NCBI GenBank assembly: GCA_020631735.1
Contig: CM036154.1
Span: 372,001 to 436,000, forward strand
DNA: 64,000 bases
Direction of reading: 5' to 3'
Source of the DNA: Saccharum officinarum
Lineage: Eukaryota > Streptophyta > Magnoliopsida > Poales > Poaceae
Shown here: positions 29,711 through 40,235 of the stretch, piece by piece
Position numbering within the stretch: the first letter of the stretch is position 1
Layout of the letters: each line of letters starts with the position of its first letter
Notes under the pieces: generated by a model
Databases searched by the model: none
Seen by the model: only the letters and a program-made list of their open reading frames with translations
What the model was told of the DNA's origin: nothing
Made by a program: the position numbers and the translations under genes

Positions 29711-32700
29711 TTACAGCCCTCCCCCCTTATAAAAATCTCGTCCCGAGATTTGGGTTACGAACCATTTATTATAAAAATCTTCGTATGCTTTTTGTAGGTA
29801 TTCACCCGTTTCCCAAGATGCATCTCCCTCATCATGATGACTCCATTGTATCTTATATGTTTTCACCACACTGTTTCGAGTAGCCCTTTCTTTGGAATCC
29901 AAAACTCGAATTGGCTGCTCACGATACACCAGATCTGACTTAAGTTTTATGCCTCGAGGTTCAATTATTTCCTCTGGAACGCGCAAACATTTCTTGAGAT
30001 GTGATACGTGAAAAACAGGGAATATAGCACCCATTGATTCTGGTAATTCCAATTTGTAAGCCACTGGACCCTTCCTTTCTAAGATTTTGTAGGGTCCTAC
30101 AAATCTGGCGGCAAGCTTTCTGCGTATTCCAAACCGCTTCTTCTTCATTGGCGTGACTTTTAGATAAACATAGTCACCAACTTCGAACACAAGTGGTCTC
30201 CTTCTCTTATCCGCATAACTTTTCTGACGTGACTGAGCTGCTCTCATATTTTGCTGAATGATATGAACTTTCTTTTCGGCTTCTTCCACAAAGTCAATAC
30301 CATAATACCTTCTTTCCCTGGCTCAATCCAGTTTAAAGGTGTTCTACACTTTCGGCCATACAGAGCCTCAAAAGGTGCCATCTTGATACTTTCTTGATAG
30401 CTATTATTATACGCGAATTCTGCTAAAGGTAACCACGACTCCCATGAACCTCTGGAAGACAACACACAAGCTCTTAACATATCCTCTAAAACAGCATTAA
30501 CTCTTTCAGTCTGACCATCTGTTTGAGGATGATAGGCAGTGCTACGAATCAGACTAGTTCCCAAACCTTTGTGCAAATGCTCCCAAAAGTGAGCAGTGAA
30601 CTGTGACCCTCTGTCAGACACGATAGTCTTCGGTATGCCATGCAATCTCACAATCTCCGCAATATACTTCTCGGCATATTGAGGTGGTCTATAAACTGTC
30701 TTGACAGGCAAAAAGTGGGCTGTCTTGGTAAGACGATCCACGATTACCCAAATCGAATCATGGCCTTTCTGAGTAGTGGGCAAACCTGTGATGAAATCCA
30801 TACTTATATCATCCCACTTCCAACTAGGTACTGACAAAGGTTGCAACAATCCGGCAGGTTTCATGTGAATAGCTTTCACTCGACAACATGTGTCACATCT
30901 GGCTACATAAGCTGCAATTTCCTTCTTCATCTTTGTCCACCAATAGCGAGGCCTTAGTTCTTGATACATTTTACTACTGCCAGGATGAATGGACAACTTA
31001 GAGTGATGAGCTTCATCCATAATTTTATTCTTAAGCTCTCTATCCTTTGGAACAACAAGACGGTTGTCGAACCACAACACGTCCTGCTCGTCCACTCTGA
31101 AGTGTTTTGAAGGTTCTTCTTTAATTTTCTTTTTGATGTGGAATATCCCTTTGTCTGCTTTCTGACCTTCTATTATCTTACTCTCCAAGGTGCAACTGAT
31201 CTGAATACTATGTAACACGACAGGGTGCATTAGATTAAAACCATCTTCGAGTAAGGGTTGCATATTCAGACAATGTGACTTTCTACTCAAAGCATCAGCT
31301 ACCACATTGGCTTTCCCAGGGTGATACTGTACATTCAAGTTGTAATCTTTAATTAGTTCTAACCATCTTCGCTGTCTCATGTTCAATTCTGGTTGGGTGA
31401 AAATGTACTTGAGACTCTTATGATCGGTGAAAATATTGCACACATTACCAAGTAAATAGTGTCTCCAAATCTTTAAGGCATGCACTACGGCGGCAAGCTC
31501 AAGATCATGTGTCGGATAATTGATTTCATGTTTTCTCAACTGGCGGGAGGCATAAGCAATGACTCTTCCTTCTTGCATCAGAACACAGCCTAATCCTGTT
31601 TTTGATGCGTCACAGAACACATCAAAAGGTTTCTCGATGTCTGGCTGTGCAAGAACTGGAGCAGTGGTCAACAGTTTCCGCAAGGTGTGGAAAGCTGTCT
31701 CACACTCCTCTGTCCACACAAACTTGTGATCTTTCTGTAACAGACTTGTCATTGGCTTGGCAATCTTCGAGAAGTCTGGGATAAAGCGGCGATAGTAACC
31801 AGCTAACCCTAGGAAACTCCTGACTTCTGGCACTGTGGTTGGAGTTTTCCAATCCATAACCTCTTGCACTTTGCTCGGATCTACCGAAACTCCATTCTCA
31901 GATAGAATATGACCAAGGAAAGGAACTTTCTTCAACCAAAATTCACATTTGCTGAACTTAGCATACAACTTATGATCTCTCAGTCTGGTCAAGACAATTC
32001 TCAGATGCTCTTCATGATCTTTCTCATTCTCAGAGTATACTAGAATGTCATCAATGAAGACAACTACAAACTTGTCCAACTCTGGCATGAAAACCGTATT
32101 CATCAGATACATAAAATATGCAGGAGCATTTGTTAAGCCAAAAGACATAACAAGATACTCGTACAACCCGTATCTGGTAGAAAAAGCGGTTTTCGGGACA
32201 TCTTGTGGCCTGATCTTTATCTGATGATACCCTGATCTTAGGTCTATCTTGGAGAACACTCTAGCTTTAGCCAACTGATCAAACAAAACGTCGATATGAG
32301 GCAAAGGATATTTATTCTTGATAGTTACAGCATTAAGAGGTCGATAATCCACACACATTCTCAGAGTACCCTCTTTCTTTTTCTTCACGAACAAGGCAGG
32401 ACATCCCCATTCAGACTTACTCGGTCGGATAAACCCCTTCTTTAGCAATTCTTCCAGTTGCTTCTTCAGCTCAGCTAACTCATCCGGAGGCATCCGATAG
32501 GGTCTCCTCGAAATAGGAGCTGTCCCGGGGATCAACTCGATTCCAAACTCAACATCTCTATCTGGAGGAAGGCCAGGTAACTCGTCTGGAAACACATCCG
32601 GGAACTCACACACTACCGGGATCTGGCGGATAGGAACAACTTCCATGGCACAGGTCACACTCACAAGGTCTGTTCTTTCGGGCAATGGTACCTGAAAAGT

Positions 32701-33262
32701 ACCCTCTCCTGGGATCCTTAAGGGTAAGCAACCGACTGCTTGTATCTATGACTGCCCCCCAGTTCTTCATCCAGTTCATTCCTATTATTACATCCAAAAC
32801 TAGTCCAGGCATAACTATCAGGTTCACTCGGAACTTCCGACTACCTAACTCAAGGGTTGCCCCTCTAACCATCTTATTGGTTAACACATCAGCCCCGGCT
32901 GAACTTATACGATAACCATAACTCAATTCTGTGCATAGTTGTTCATGCTTCCGTGCAAATGCTTGACTCATAAAAGAATGCGAGGATCCAGAATCAAATA
33001 GAACAACTGCAGGGTGATGGTTAACAAGAAACTTACCGGCAGTTACAGGCTCTCCCTCAGGAATCTCATCAACGGTGGTATGGTGTACACGGGCAGTGTA
33101 AGTCTGTTGCTTCTTTTTAGGCGGATAAGGGCAGAACTTTGAAAAGTGGCCTGGCTGACCACAATTGTAGCAGGGCCCCTTCACTGTACCAGCAGATCCT
33201 ATAGCTCCCTTGGAGTTGCTTTGTTCTGCAGCTGCGGTGATCTTTGCTGGCGGCACGGCCAT
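29711..33262 (-). pseudogene. Gypsy family 1 pol: protease, RT, RNase H, integrase, chromodomain-like end
   Basis: From 33262: zinc knuckle CYNCGQPGHFSKFC, then protease VVLFDSGSSHSFMSQAF. The 32685-30244 frame carries RT ([38 protein letters not shown]; catalytic [12 protein letters not shown]). RNase H follows ([16 protein letters not shown]), then the integrase zinc region ([10 protein letters not shown]...CDTCCRVK) and core ([41 protein letters not shown]). A missing C near 30319 shifts the frame; copy 2 at 40819 has that base and is open. The end (from 30289) encodes GDYVYLKVTPMKKKRF, then a chromodomain-like region (YREQPIRVLDSKERA, KTYKIQWSHHDEGDASWE). An overlap near 32640 needs one more frame change. 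Nearly intact. Confidence 0.87.
29716..29730 (-). other. Polypurine tract of Gypsy family 1
   Basis: The minus strand reads ATAAGGGGGGAGGGC immediately before the LTR start TGTAAC. The purine tract is also the last codons of pol (...KGGGL), and the pol stop TAA uses LTR bases, so coding and replication signals overlap. Confidence 0.85.
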
Positions 33263-34233
33263 CTTGTACGGCTTCTGTGGTCCCCTGTAGTTCTGGTTTT
33301 ATGCTGTGGCGGCCTGAACCTTGCACCAGGTGCGGACGGACGATAAGAAAGACGATTTGCAGTGACAACTCTGGACTGGGATGGTCCTGACTCAAACACC
33401 CTCTTGCGATTCTTGGATGCAGTGTAGGCGTTGTTGTTCTTTTCTTGTTTCAAACAATCACTGACAAAGTCATTGAATCTGGCGCGGGTATTGGTACCCA
33501 CATGCTTCATCATCTTCAGACTTAACCCTCTCTTGAAACTAGCAATTCTCTTTGCATCTGTGTCGACCATGTCTGGAGCATAGCGGCACAAGCTATTAAA
33601 GGCATGCAGATACTGTGTTACAGTCTTGGTACCTTGATTTAAGGCCAAGAACTCTCCGAGCTTCATCTCAACCAACCCTGGGGAATATAAACTCCCCTAA
33701 ACGCTTCAGTGAATTCTCTCCAAGTAATCTGGGCATTGGGAGGAAAGGTGGTGCGGTGATGCTTCCACCACATCCCTGCCGGTCCCTGTAACTGATGTGC
33801 AGCATATTCTGTCTTCAGAACTTCTGTCAGTCTCAACACACGGAACTTATCTCCATAGTGTTGATCCATTCTTCAGCGTCGAGTGGCTCTGCTGCTTCCT
33901 TGAAAATGGTGGCCTGGTGTCCATGAAATCCTTGAAATTGCTGTACTGGTTCACCCCATGGCCACCACCTTGATTATTTCCTCTCTGAACATTTTCAGCG
34001 ATGGTACGCAGAAAATCTTCCATATTCCTTTGTGACTGCTCAGCGTTGCGCTGGCTTCCAAGGAACTGTGCGAAGAATACCTCTGCAGTGAGCGGTGGAG
34101 GAGGGGGCAATTGTGGCTCTGGCTGTGGCTCCTGGTGATTGACGTTGTTTGCACCACCCCCACCAGCCCCTGCACCGTTGCCACCAGTTTCAGCGGCCTC
34201 ATACGTGGCACGGCGAGTGTTTGCCATCTGCAT
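33199..34233 (-). pseudogene. Gypsy family 1 gag, two frameshifts
   Basis: Start at ATG 34233 or 34227 (MANTRRATYEAAETGG). A Gly/Asn/Pro-rich N-terminus is followed by a coiled-coil-like segment (FFAQFLGSQRNAEQSQRNME). The capsid (Retrotrans_gag) domain continues in two other frames: VLKTEYAAHQLQGPAGMWWK with FPPNAQITWREFTEAF near 33750, and MKLGEFLALNQGTKTVTQYL with FNSLCRYAPDMV near 33600. The shifts lie near 33880 and 33668 and look like single-base indels. The nucleocapsid knuckle is in the adjoining pol entry. The order is the normal one for chromoviruses. Confidence 0.82.
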
Positions 34234-34584
34234 ATTTCAGCAACAAGTAATAATTGAGCGAAGTGGTAGTAATTGTATTCGAATGAACAATCATGCCATA
34301 CTGAATTTATTGGAGAGAACAAGTCATGCAATAAAACAGAGGCACAATAATCACATTCCAATTAAAACAACATCACTAATCAAATTACTTCGAATGCAAC
34401 ATCGCGTTCCATACAACCACGTTGCCAGCATACATACACTGGACTTTTATGCGTTCGAGCATCACATACACAACCAAGATTCAAAAGATCGCCAGTCTCA
34501 AGATCGAACAGGATACAACACGATACATGGAAACCAAAAGAAGGCCATCGCGACAGAGCCTATCACTAACGCAAGGCAACTAGC
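34234..34584. other. Spacer between extra ORF and gag
   Basis: About 350 bases without an open frame on the sense strand. It may contain splice acceptors or an internal start context for gag; none is decisive. Confidence 0.4.
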
Positions 34585-35555
34585 CTACTCCTCGGGGCCG
34601 TCGTCGAGGTCGGAGGCGTCACCATTGCTACCATCAGTAGCGGCGTCGTCGTCGACGTCCATCTGGGCGGCGTCCGGAGGAGCATACGGGCCCATCCCGT
34701 TGTAGAGGGCATGAAACTCTTCATGCAAGTTGGCATTATACCCTTCTAGCTCCTCGACCCTCTGCCTCAGAAGGTCCCTCTCGTTCCAGGCTTCATTCCT
34801 TTCCTGCACTAGCTGTCCCATCATGCGGTCTGCATTTCTGTTGGCCTGAGTCAACGTCTGTACCCGCTGCATAGCACTCTCACCTCTCTCGAGAGCCCGA
34901 TCTCGCTGCAAGCTCATGTCGGCCAACTGCTCCTGCAAGCTAGCTATAGCACGTGCTTGCTTCTTCTTCTGCTTCCTTGCTTCAAGCCGGTCATTGCCAC
35001 GCAGACCAGTCAAGGTCCAATAGGTACTCTCAAGACCCTGGTATGCTTTGATGGCTGCATACATGGCACTCATTGTGTGGTTGTCGCTAGCCCGTCCTTC
35101 ACTTGGGCCTCTAACCAGGGCACTTCCTTGCGGTTGCACCCAAATGGCATCACGAGGATCATCTCTCGGAAAGTACCGGCCAAAGCTGCTGCCAACTCAT
35201 TAGGAAACCTGCTCATTATGTCTCGGATGACGTGAAAGGCTGCACCCTCTGCACCCTCAACTGGAGTGCGTCCTTCAAACTCCAAATGCCAACCATCCCA
35301 TTCTGGCGCATCACCAAGAGCAGGGACGGTGATTTCCACTACCGCAAGTCCATCCTCAGCTAACTGGCTCTCACTCCAGGAGTACACCGGCTCTTGACCC
35401 TCTGGGTACCCCACATCATGGAGCACTCTCCAAAGCAAGGTGGGCATGCCAAACTCACTTAGAAAAGTGTCCGTGCTGCGGCGCTCCCGGGGCCATCTGG
35501 TGACGGGTGCTCTTCCGCCAGTGGACTTACGAGCAGTCTTCTTCGTGCGGGCCAT
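34585..35555 (-). CDS. Extra ORF upstream of gag with histone H3 tail-like N-terminus (ORF0)
   Basis: The minus-strand ATG at 35555, preceded by an acceptor-like TTGTGCTACAG, opens with MARTKKTARKSTGGRAP. This matches residues 1-16 of the histone H3 tail except Q5K and K14R, so K4, R8, K9, S10 and T11 positions are kept. After VTRWPRERRS it no longer resembles H3. A domain of about 130 residues follows (FGMPTLLWRVLHDVGYPEG; WDGWHLEFEGRTP; MSRFPNELAAALAGTFREMI). A change of frame at 35072-35139 leads into MYAAIKAYQGLESTY, a long coiled coil (ARAIASLQEQLADMSLQRDR...ERDLLRQRVEELEGYNANL) and an acidic tail (DVDDDAATDGSNGDASDLDD). Total about 323 codons. The shift is probably one indel; splicing is the alternative. 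Extra ORFs before gag are known in some grass Gypsy elements. The role is unknown. Confidence 0.75.
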
Positions 35556-36328
35556 CTGTAGCACAAGTTTTTAAATTACCCGGTGAGAACATATTTTAAG
35601 TTGATGTCACTTTTATCAAACTGGGATAATCCTTTTATAAGGGGAGGAATGCATGTTATGAATGAAATGCACAGGCAATATGATGCATGCGCGAGTCTTA
35701 CGTTCTCACAAACTTAGAAAATAAAGACATCTAACGATGAATTCGGTGGCATACAACGATCTCTCATATACGTAACTAATTCGATCTACACGATAAACGC
35801 TGTTATGTACCTGCAGAAAATTCATTTCAGCCCATTCCCCATGAATGCATGAAAGCAGTAAATCTACCTACACGCTCTACACGAATCCCCAGATGCGTGT
35901 ACAACGGTAGTAACTACCCAAACACATCGTCCTATTGACGGCATCGCCTCAACGGACGGAACACCCACACATGCGATACTTTCATAAAAACATGTGTAAA
36001 ACATGTAATTATTCTAGTATCATATAAGCACTCTCCCTAGATCGGCGGTGTATCCGATCATGCTCTCACAGCTCACACTTACCAAAGCGTAGAGGTAACT
36101 GATCCATACATTACCACTCAATTAAGTGGCACTCATACAATAGCACGCCGTATGAGCAACGAAAGAGAAATATGGTGCAAGAACCCCAAGTTAGTACTTA
36201 AATAGCCACCTAGAGTCCTTAACTGGGCATACAGGATATGACCACTGGCACACCTTTAGTTTTAAAATCACACTTTTAAACATAATTTTGTTTTAAATAC
36301 ACTTATGAACAGTAATCACGTTAAACCA
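35556..36328 (-). other. Untranslated leader of Gypsy family 1
   Basis: Sequence between the primer binding site and the extra ORF. It has no long open frame on the sense strand, and the acceptor-like site just before the ATG of the extra ORF suggests splicing of the leader. Confidence 0.5.
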
Positions 36329-36341
36329 TGCTCCGATGCCA
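36329..36341 (-). other. Primer binding site (tRNA-Met) of Gypsy family 1
   Basis: The minus strand reads TGGCATCGGAGCA two bases after the LTR end TGTTACA. It matches the initiator tRNA-Met site TGGTATCAGAGC at most positions. Confidence 0.75.
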
Positions 36342-36706
36342 GCTGTAACAGAACCGCCCAATTATACGAGATTAAGTAGGAAATCATCCAACGGAAGGAC
36401 AATTTAACAAACTTAAGCCCGTATAACCCGGTAGTCCGTGAAATCTCGACGGATTTCAAACCATTTCACATAACAGCCAAGATCGTACTAAGTTTAACGG
36501 TTACCATCATAAGTTACATAAATGTTCGCGGCATAAAATACATCGGAGTTTAAACATAGTTATTACAAACCAGGTTCGAATAAAAGTAGCGGAAGCGGTA
36601 GTTCAAATCACGCACACACACAACATTTTGAAATAAAGTGCCAGCTTGTGATCATCTCCAGCAAAAGCATCAGACTAGAAGTAGCGAATGACCATTGCCC
36701 ATGGTC

Positions 36707-36768
36707 CTAGGCTTCGCCCATTGCAGGATAGAGACAGTTGATACAATAGCCGTAGTACATCTGCCCAT
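36707..36768 (-). CDS. LTR-embedded terminal exon with C-x-x-C motif (LTR2 copy)
   Basis: Identical in layout to the LTR1 copy: acceptor-like TTGTTGCAG, 62 bp, the CINCLYPAMG motif and TAG. It differs from LTR1 by one synonymous-type change just before the stop (GCT to GCC). See the LTR1 entry for the reasoning. Confidence 0.4.
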
Positions 36769-37778
36769 CTGCAACAAGTGGGAACAAAGCCCTGAGTACG
36801 AGAAGGTACTCAGCTAGACTTACCCGTCATAAACCAGAAATAAAAGACACCAAGGAATCATGATAGGCTTTCTGGTGGGATAGCTGACTCATTTGCAAAA
36901 AGGCATTTTTAGCATTTAGGAAAACCTTTACAAAAGCTTTGCATCAAGTTAAATCTTTATTAACCTGTCAACTACATTTGCACCTGTACTAAAGTAACAT
37001 GTAATTAAACAGGTAATGATAACCAATGATCATTAACAACTTCCATTATGTCATAATTCATATAACTGTCCAAGTGTTCCATCAATATTACTACGATGAA
37101 GTAGCTCAAGTCAAGTGTTCACTATCCAGTGAACGATGGCGATTCGAATCGATTATTAACCAGCTGGTAAGTTATTCCTCACACAAACCTCACTCACCCG
37201 CTAAAGTGAGGTGTTGGTCACCGAGTCAACCATTCAGGTAAAGTCGCGAGCTTGCCAGGAACCACTTGTACCCGGGGGCCGCCCGACTGCTCTTTGGCCT
37301 TATCATCGCGCCCCCGTATCCTGCCACTACTGCTCCGGTACAGTGCGTTGCGGGCAATCCACTCGGCCCGAATAATCTCCCAGTTTCGCGGTCGGAAGGT
37401 ACTTTATCCGGCCAGCTAAATGTGAGGCATGCGTTCAACATGACCCGAGGGACAACAACGGACGGTCCTTAATCGACACAGACGGAAAACACTACAGTCC
37501 GAAACCCTGCAAGTTTCCGCCCGGTCTCAAATTCATTTCACACTTAGTTATACCATGACTTCATAGTCATCCAAGCAGATCCAGGTAACCACCTATAGCT
37601 CGCAGGTGACAGGAAATCACCCGACTTCTACCGGTCTAAGCCAGCTAAGCATTGACTCGACTGCGGATACCAGGGTAACAAGGATATAGTATAACAAAGG
37701 TAAGCAAGGTATAATGCAGCAACGTTTGCAAACAACTCCTAAACGTAATGCATCAAATTAAGTAAAGTTAATAATAAA

Positions 37779-37963
37779 TTATTTGCAAACCGGGAGAGAA
37801 ATGCTCCGGGGCTTGCCTCTCTCAAAAGAGCTCGGACGGTGGTCGGGGCACTCGGGGAGCTCTTCACCGACCTCCTCTTCGGCTTCTGTCACCTCCTGCT
37901 GCTGCACCTCGAGCTGCTCCTCTGGCTCCTCGGGTAAGACGACTGGGTTCTCGGTTTGCGATC
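37779..37963 (-). other. LTR-embedded acidic coding block (LTR2 copy)
   Basis: Open on the minus strand: after the acceptor-like CATCATACAG it encodes VVLPEEPEEQLEVQQQEVTE and on to GEELPECPDHRPSSFERGKP, ending in a stop at 37779. This is the best preserved copy of the block. Confidence 0.45.
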
Positions 37964-38869
37964 CTGTATGATGCAATGCGCGTAAGTGATTATGCAAACG
38001 TGCATCGAAGGAGATGAATGCAATGAATATGTTGAAATGCAAGGTAGTCAACATCATCCAAGAAACTATACACTACAAGCACATGTCATCTACTGCATTC
38101 TCTTCTACTACTAACATGTCAAGTTAACATATCTTATGAAATGCTTCAAAGATACACCAAAGCTTTACTAATTTCTTAATCACACTTAAAGCAACACTTG
38201 CTTAAACCCTAAATAATAATAGGTTTGAATAGCAACATATATTTCTGATGCTCCTAAAAATCTAAGAAAATTACAGTAGCATAATACTACCCTAAACAGA
38301 CTACCATAAAAATTTCATGACATTTGGATAAGTAAACTATCCTATACAAAAATGACAAGCTATACATAAAAATGAGTATGAAATTACTTTGTACTATGAA
38401 AAGTGTCAAACAACAGAATTAATATTTTTCCTAGGTTCTTCATGGAATATAATGACTGTACAAAAATTATCACATGCATGTTTTATACAAAGTTTGCTCT
38501 CTAGCAAAAATAACAAAAATCAGCCATTAAAGGTACTTGAACTACTTCTCCAAAGTTTTCCACAGCACATGTATGAAACATATTTTTCCTAGGAAGTACA
38601 TGATATAAGAAGATTAACAAACTTGAAATCATATTTTTCTGATACATATAGGATTTACTAACCATTTTACAAGATATCAGCAATATCAAGAATTAATTAA
38701 AGCTCTACAGAAAAGTATCCCAAAAATGACATGCAATATTTTTAAATCATAGATCTGGTTCCAATGAATCCATAGAAATTTATTTCACAATTTTTGGAGC
38801 TCAAATGAATACAAAAACATTTTCCACAATATTTTTCATCATGAATAATAAAAGAAAACAGAAAACGAT

Positions 38870-39715
38870 TTTTATTATTGAAACTGGGCCGGCCCGTGGA
38901 ATTAAACCGGCCCGTGGCCGTTTTTGGCCTGGTTCGCGCGCGCGGGAGGGAAAGAGCGAGCAGGCCGCTCGGAGGCGCGGCCCACAGGGCGGTGGCCCAG
39001 TGAAGCCGACGGGGAGGAACAGAGGGCGGCCTCGCCGGCGCTCTGGACCGCGACGGCGTGGCGGTGGCCGACGGCCAACGGCCATCTCCGGCCACGAGCT
39101 GACCAGCGGGCGCGCGCACAGTGTCCGCGAGGAGATGGCGAACTCAGGAGAGGGGCTCACGGGGATGGAGAGGGAGCGAGGAAGACGAGGGGCGGAGCGC
39201 GAGCTCGGCGGCCCCGTCGTGGTGGCGCGGCGGGAAGAGCTCGATTGAGCCTTACCGTAGGTGAACAAGGCAAACGGAGGTCCGTTCAGAGGAGAGGAGA
39301 AGGTGGCAGAGCTTGGAGCACAAGCAATCGGACGGTGGCGGTTCACCGACGTCGGAACGCGACGGCGGAGGTGAGGAAGTACGGTGGAGAGCGGCTCTCC
39401 CGCTCGGGTTCTCCGGAGGAAGAAGAAAGGGAGCGAGCGAGGGGGCGAGTGGAATGGAGGCTAGACGCACGTGGTGATTTAAGGCGTAGCGCGCGGGGTC
39501 CACGGGCGGTCACGCGGGGTGGCGTCGCCGGCATGCGGCCGCCACGCAGCGAGCGTGCTCTGCCGCGGCGCCAGCGAGCCGCGCGCGCGTGGGAGCGGGA
39601 GGGGAAGAGAGCCGGCTTGGGCCGGGCCGAGGCGGGGAGCAGGCGCGGGTGCGCGCGTGCGAAGGCGGGCCACTTCCAGCTGCGGGCTGAAACCGAGGCG
39701 GCGGCCTGCTAGGTT
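38870..39715 (-). other. GC-rich exon-like part of LTR2
   Basis: Counterpart of 28400-29230, with the same donor-like ACG|GTAAGG on the minus strand near 39250. Indels relative to LTR1 are dense here and mostly at G/C runs. Confidence 0.35.
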
Positions 39716-40220
39716 AGGATTTGATTTTTTTCAAATTTCTAAATTCAAACCAATTTCAAATACAGTTTTCAAACCCTATTTTGAACAAGAAAAAGACCTT
39801 TTTCTAGAAATGACCCAAAAATAAAAGTTGCTTAGAATTTAATTCTCTACAACTTTGATTAAGGGGCCAACTCAAAATTCTCAACAGATTTTGAATTTGA
39901 GAATAAAAGCTAAATAGGGAGTATTTTTGAATATTTTCAGAATACATTTTTGAAACCAGTTTTTGACAAAACTTTGAGTAATTTAGTTGCTCCAAAAATT
40001 TGACCTATAATTCTAAGTGATATAAAATTTGTAGTTGCACAATTTTGATGAAAGGTAATTAGCACATTTAGTGTGGAATTGTCACAACATGTTATGTAAT
40101 ACTAGTTTTCCAAGTTTGATTTCCTTAAAGATGCACTCTAACCACATATGATTATAAATGCAATGACATGGTATGCTCACGATTGAAATGCTAATGCTTG
40201 CGTAACACCGAAGTGTTACA

Positions 40221-40235
40221 GCCCTCCCCCCTTAT
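40221..40235 (-). other. Polypurine tract of the second Gypsy copy
   Basis: The minus strand reads ATAAGGGGGGAGGGC before TGTAACACTT, identical to the tract at 29716-29730. It marks LTR2 as a 3' LTR for the upstream copy. Confidence 0.85.

Larger units (their letters stand above)
25879..29715 (-). repeat. 3' LTR of Gypsy family 1 (LTR1)
   Basis: On the minus strand it starts TGTAACACTCGGTGTTACGC and ends ...GGGCGGTTCTGTTA; the last CA is lost in the gap. It is nearly identical to LTR2 except for many small indels in the GC-rich part (28400-29230), where error or rapid change concentrates. It contains the gene-like segments listed separately. Confidence 0.9.
25879..40220 (-). mobile_element. 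Gypsy chromovirus (Tekay/Del-like), complete, family 1
   Basis: LTRs at 25879-29715 and 36344-40220 flank a 6.6-kb interior. On the minus strand this runs PBS, leader, an extra ORF with an H3-like N-terminus, gag, zinc knuckle, protease, RT, RNase H, integrase, chromodomain-like end, and PPT. LTRs of about 3.85 kb with an RT-IN-chromodomain order fit the Tekay/Del chromoviruses; clade assignment is inferred. Frames are broken by a few single-base indels. Confidence 0.88.
36344..40220 (-). repeat. Shared LTR of two tandem Gypsy copies (LTR2, 3877 bp)
   Basis: Bounded on the plus strand by TGTAACAGAACC at 36344 and GTGTTACA at 40220. It has a PBS on its low side, so it is a 5' LTR for the copy below. 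It also has a PPT and pol end on its high side (40221 onward), so it is the 3' LTR of the copy above. This dual context shows a tandem LTR-interior-LTR-interior array. Confidence 0.9.
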
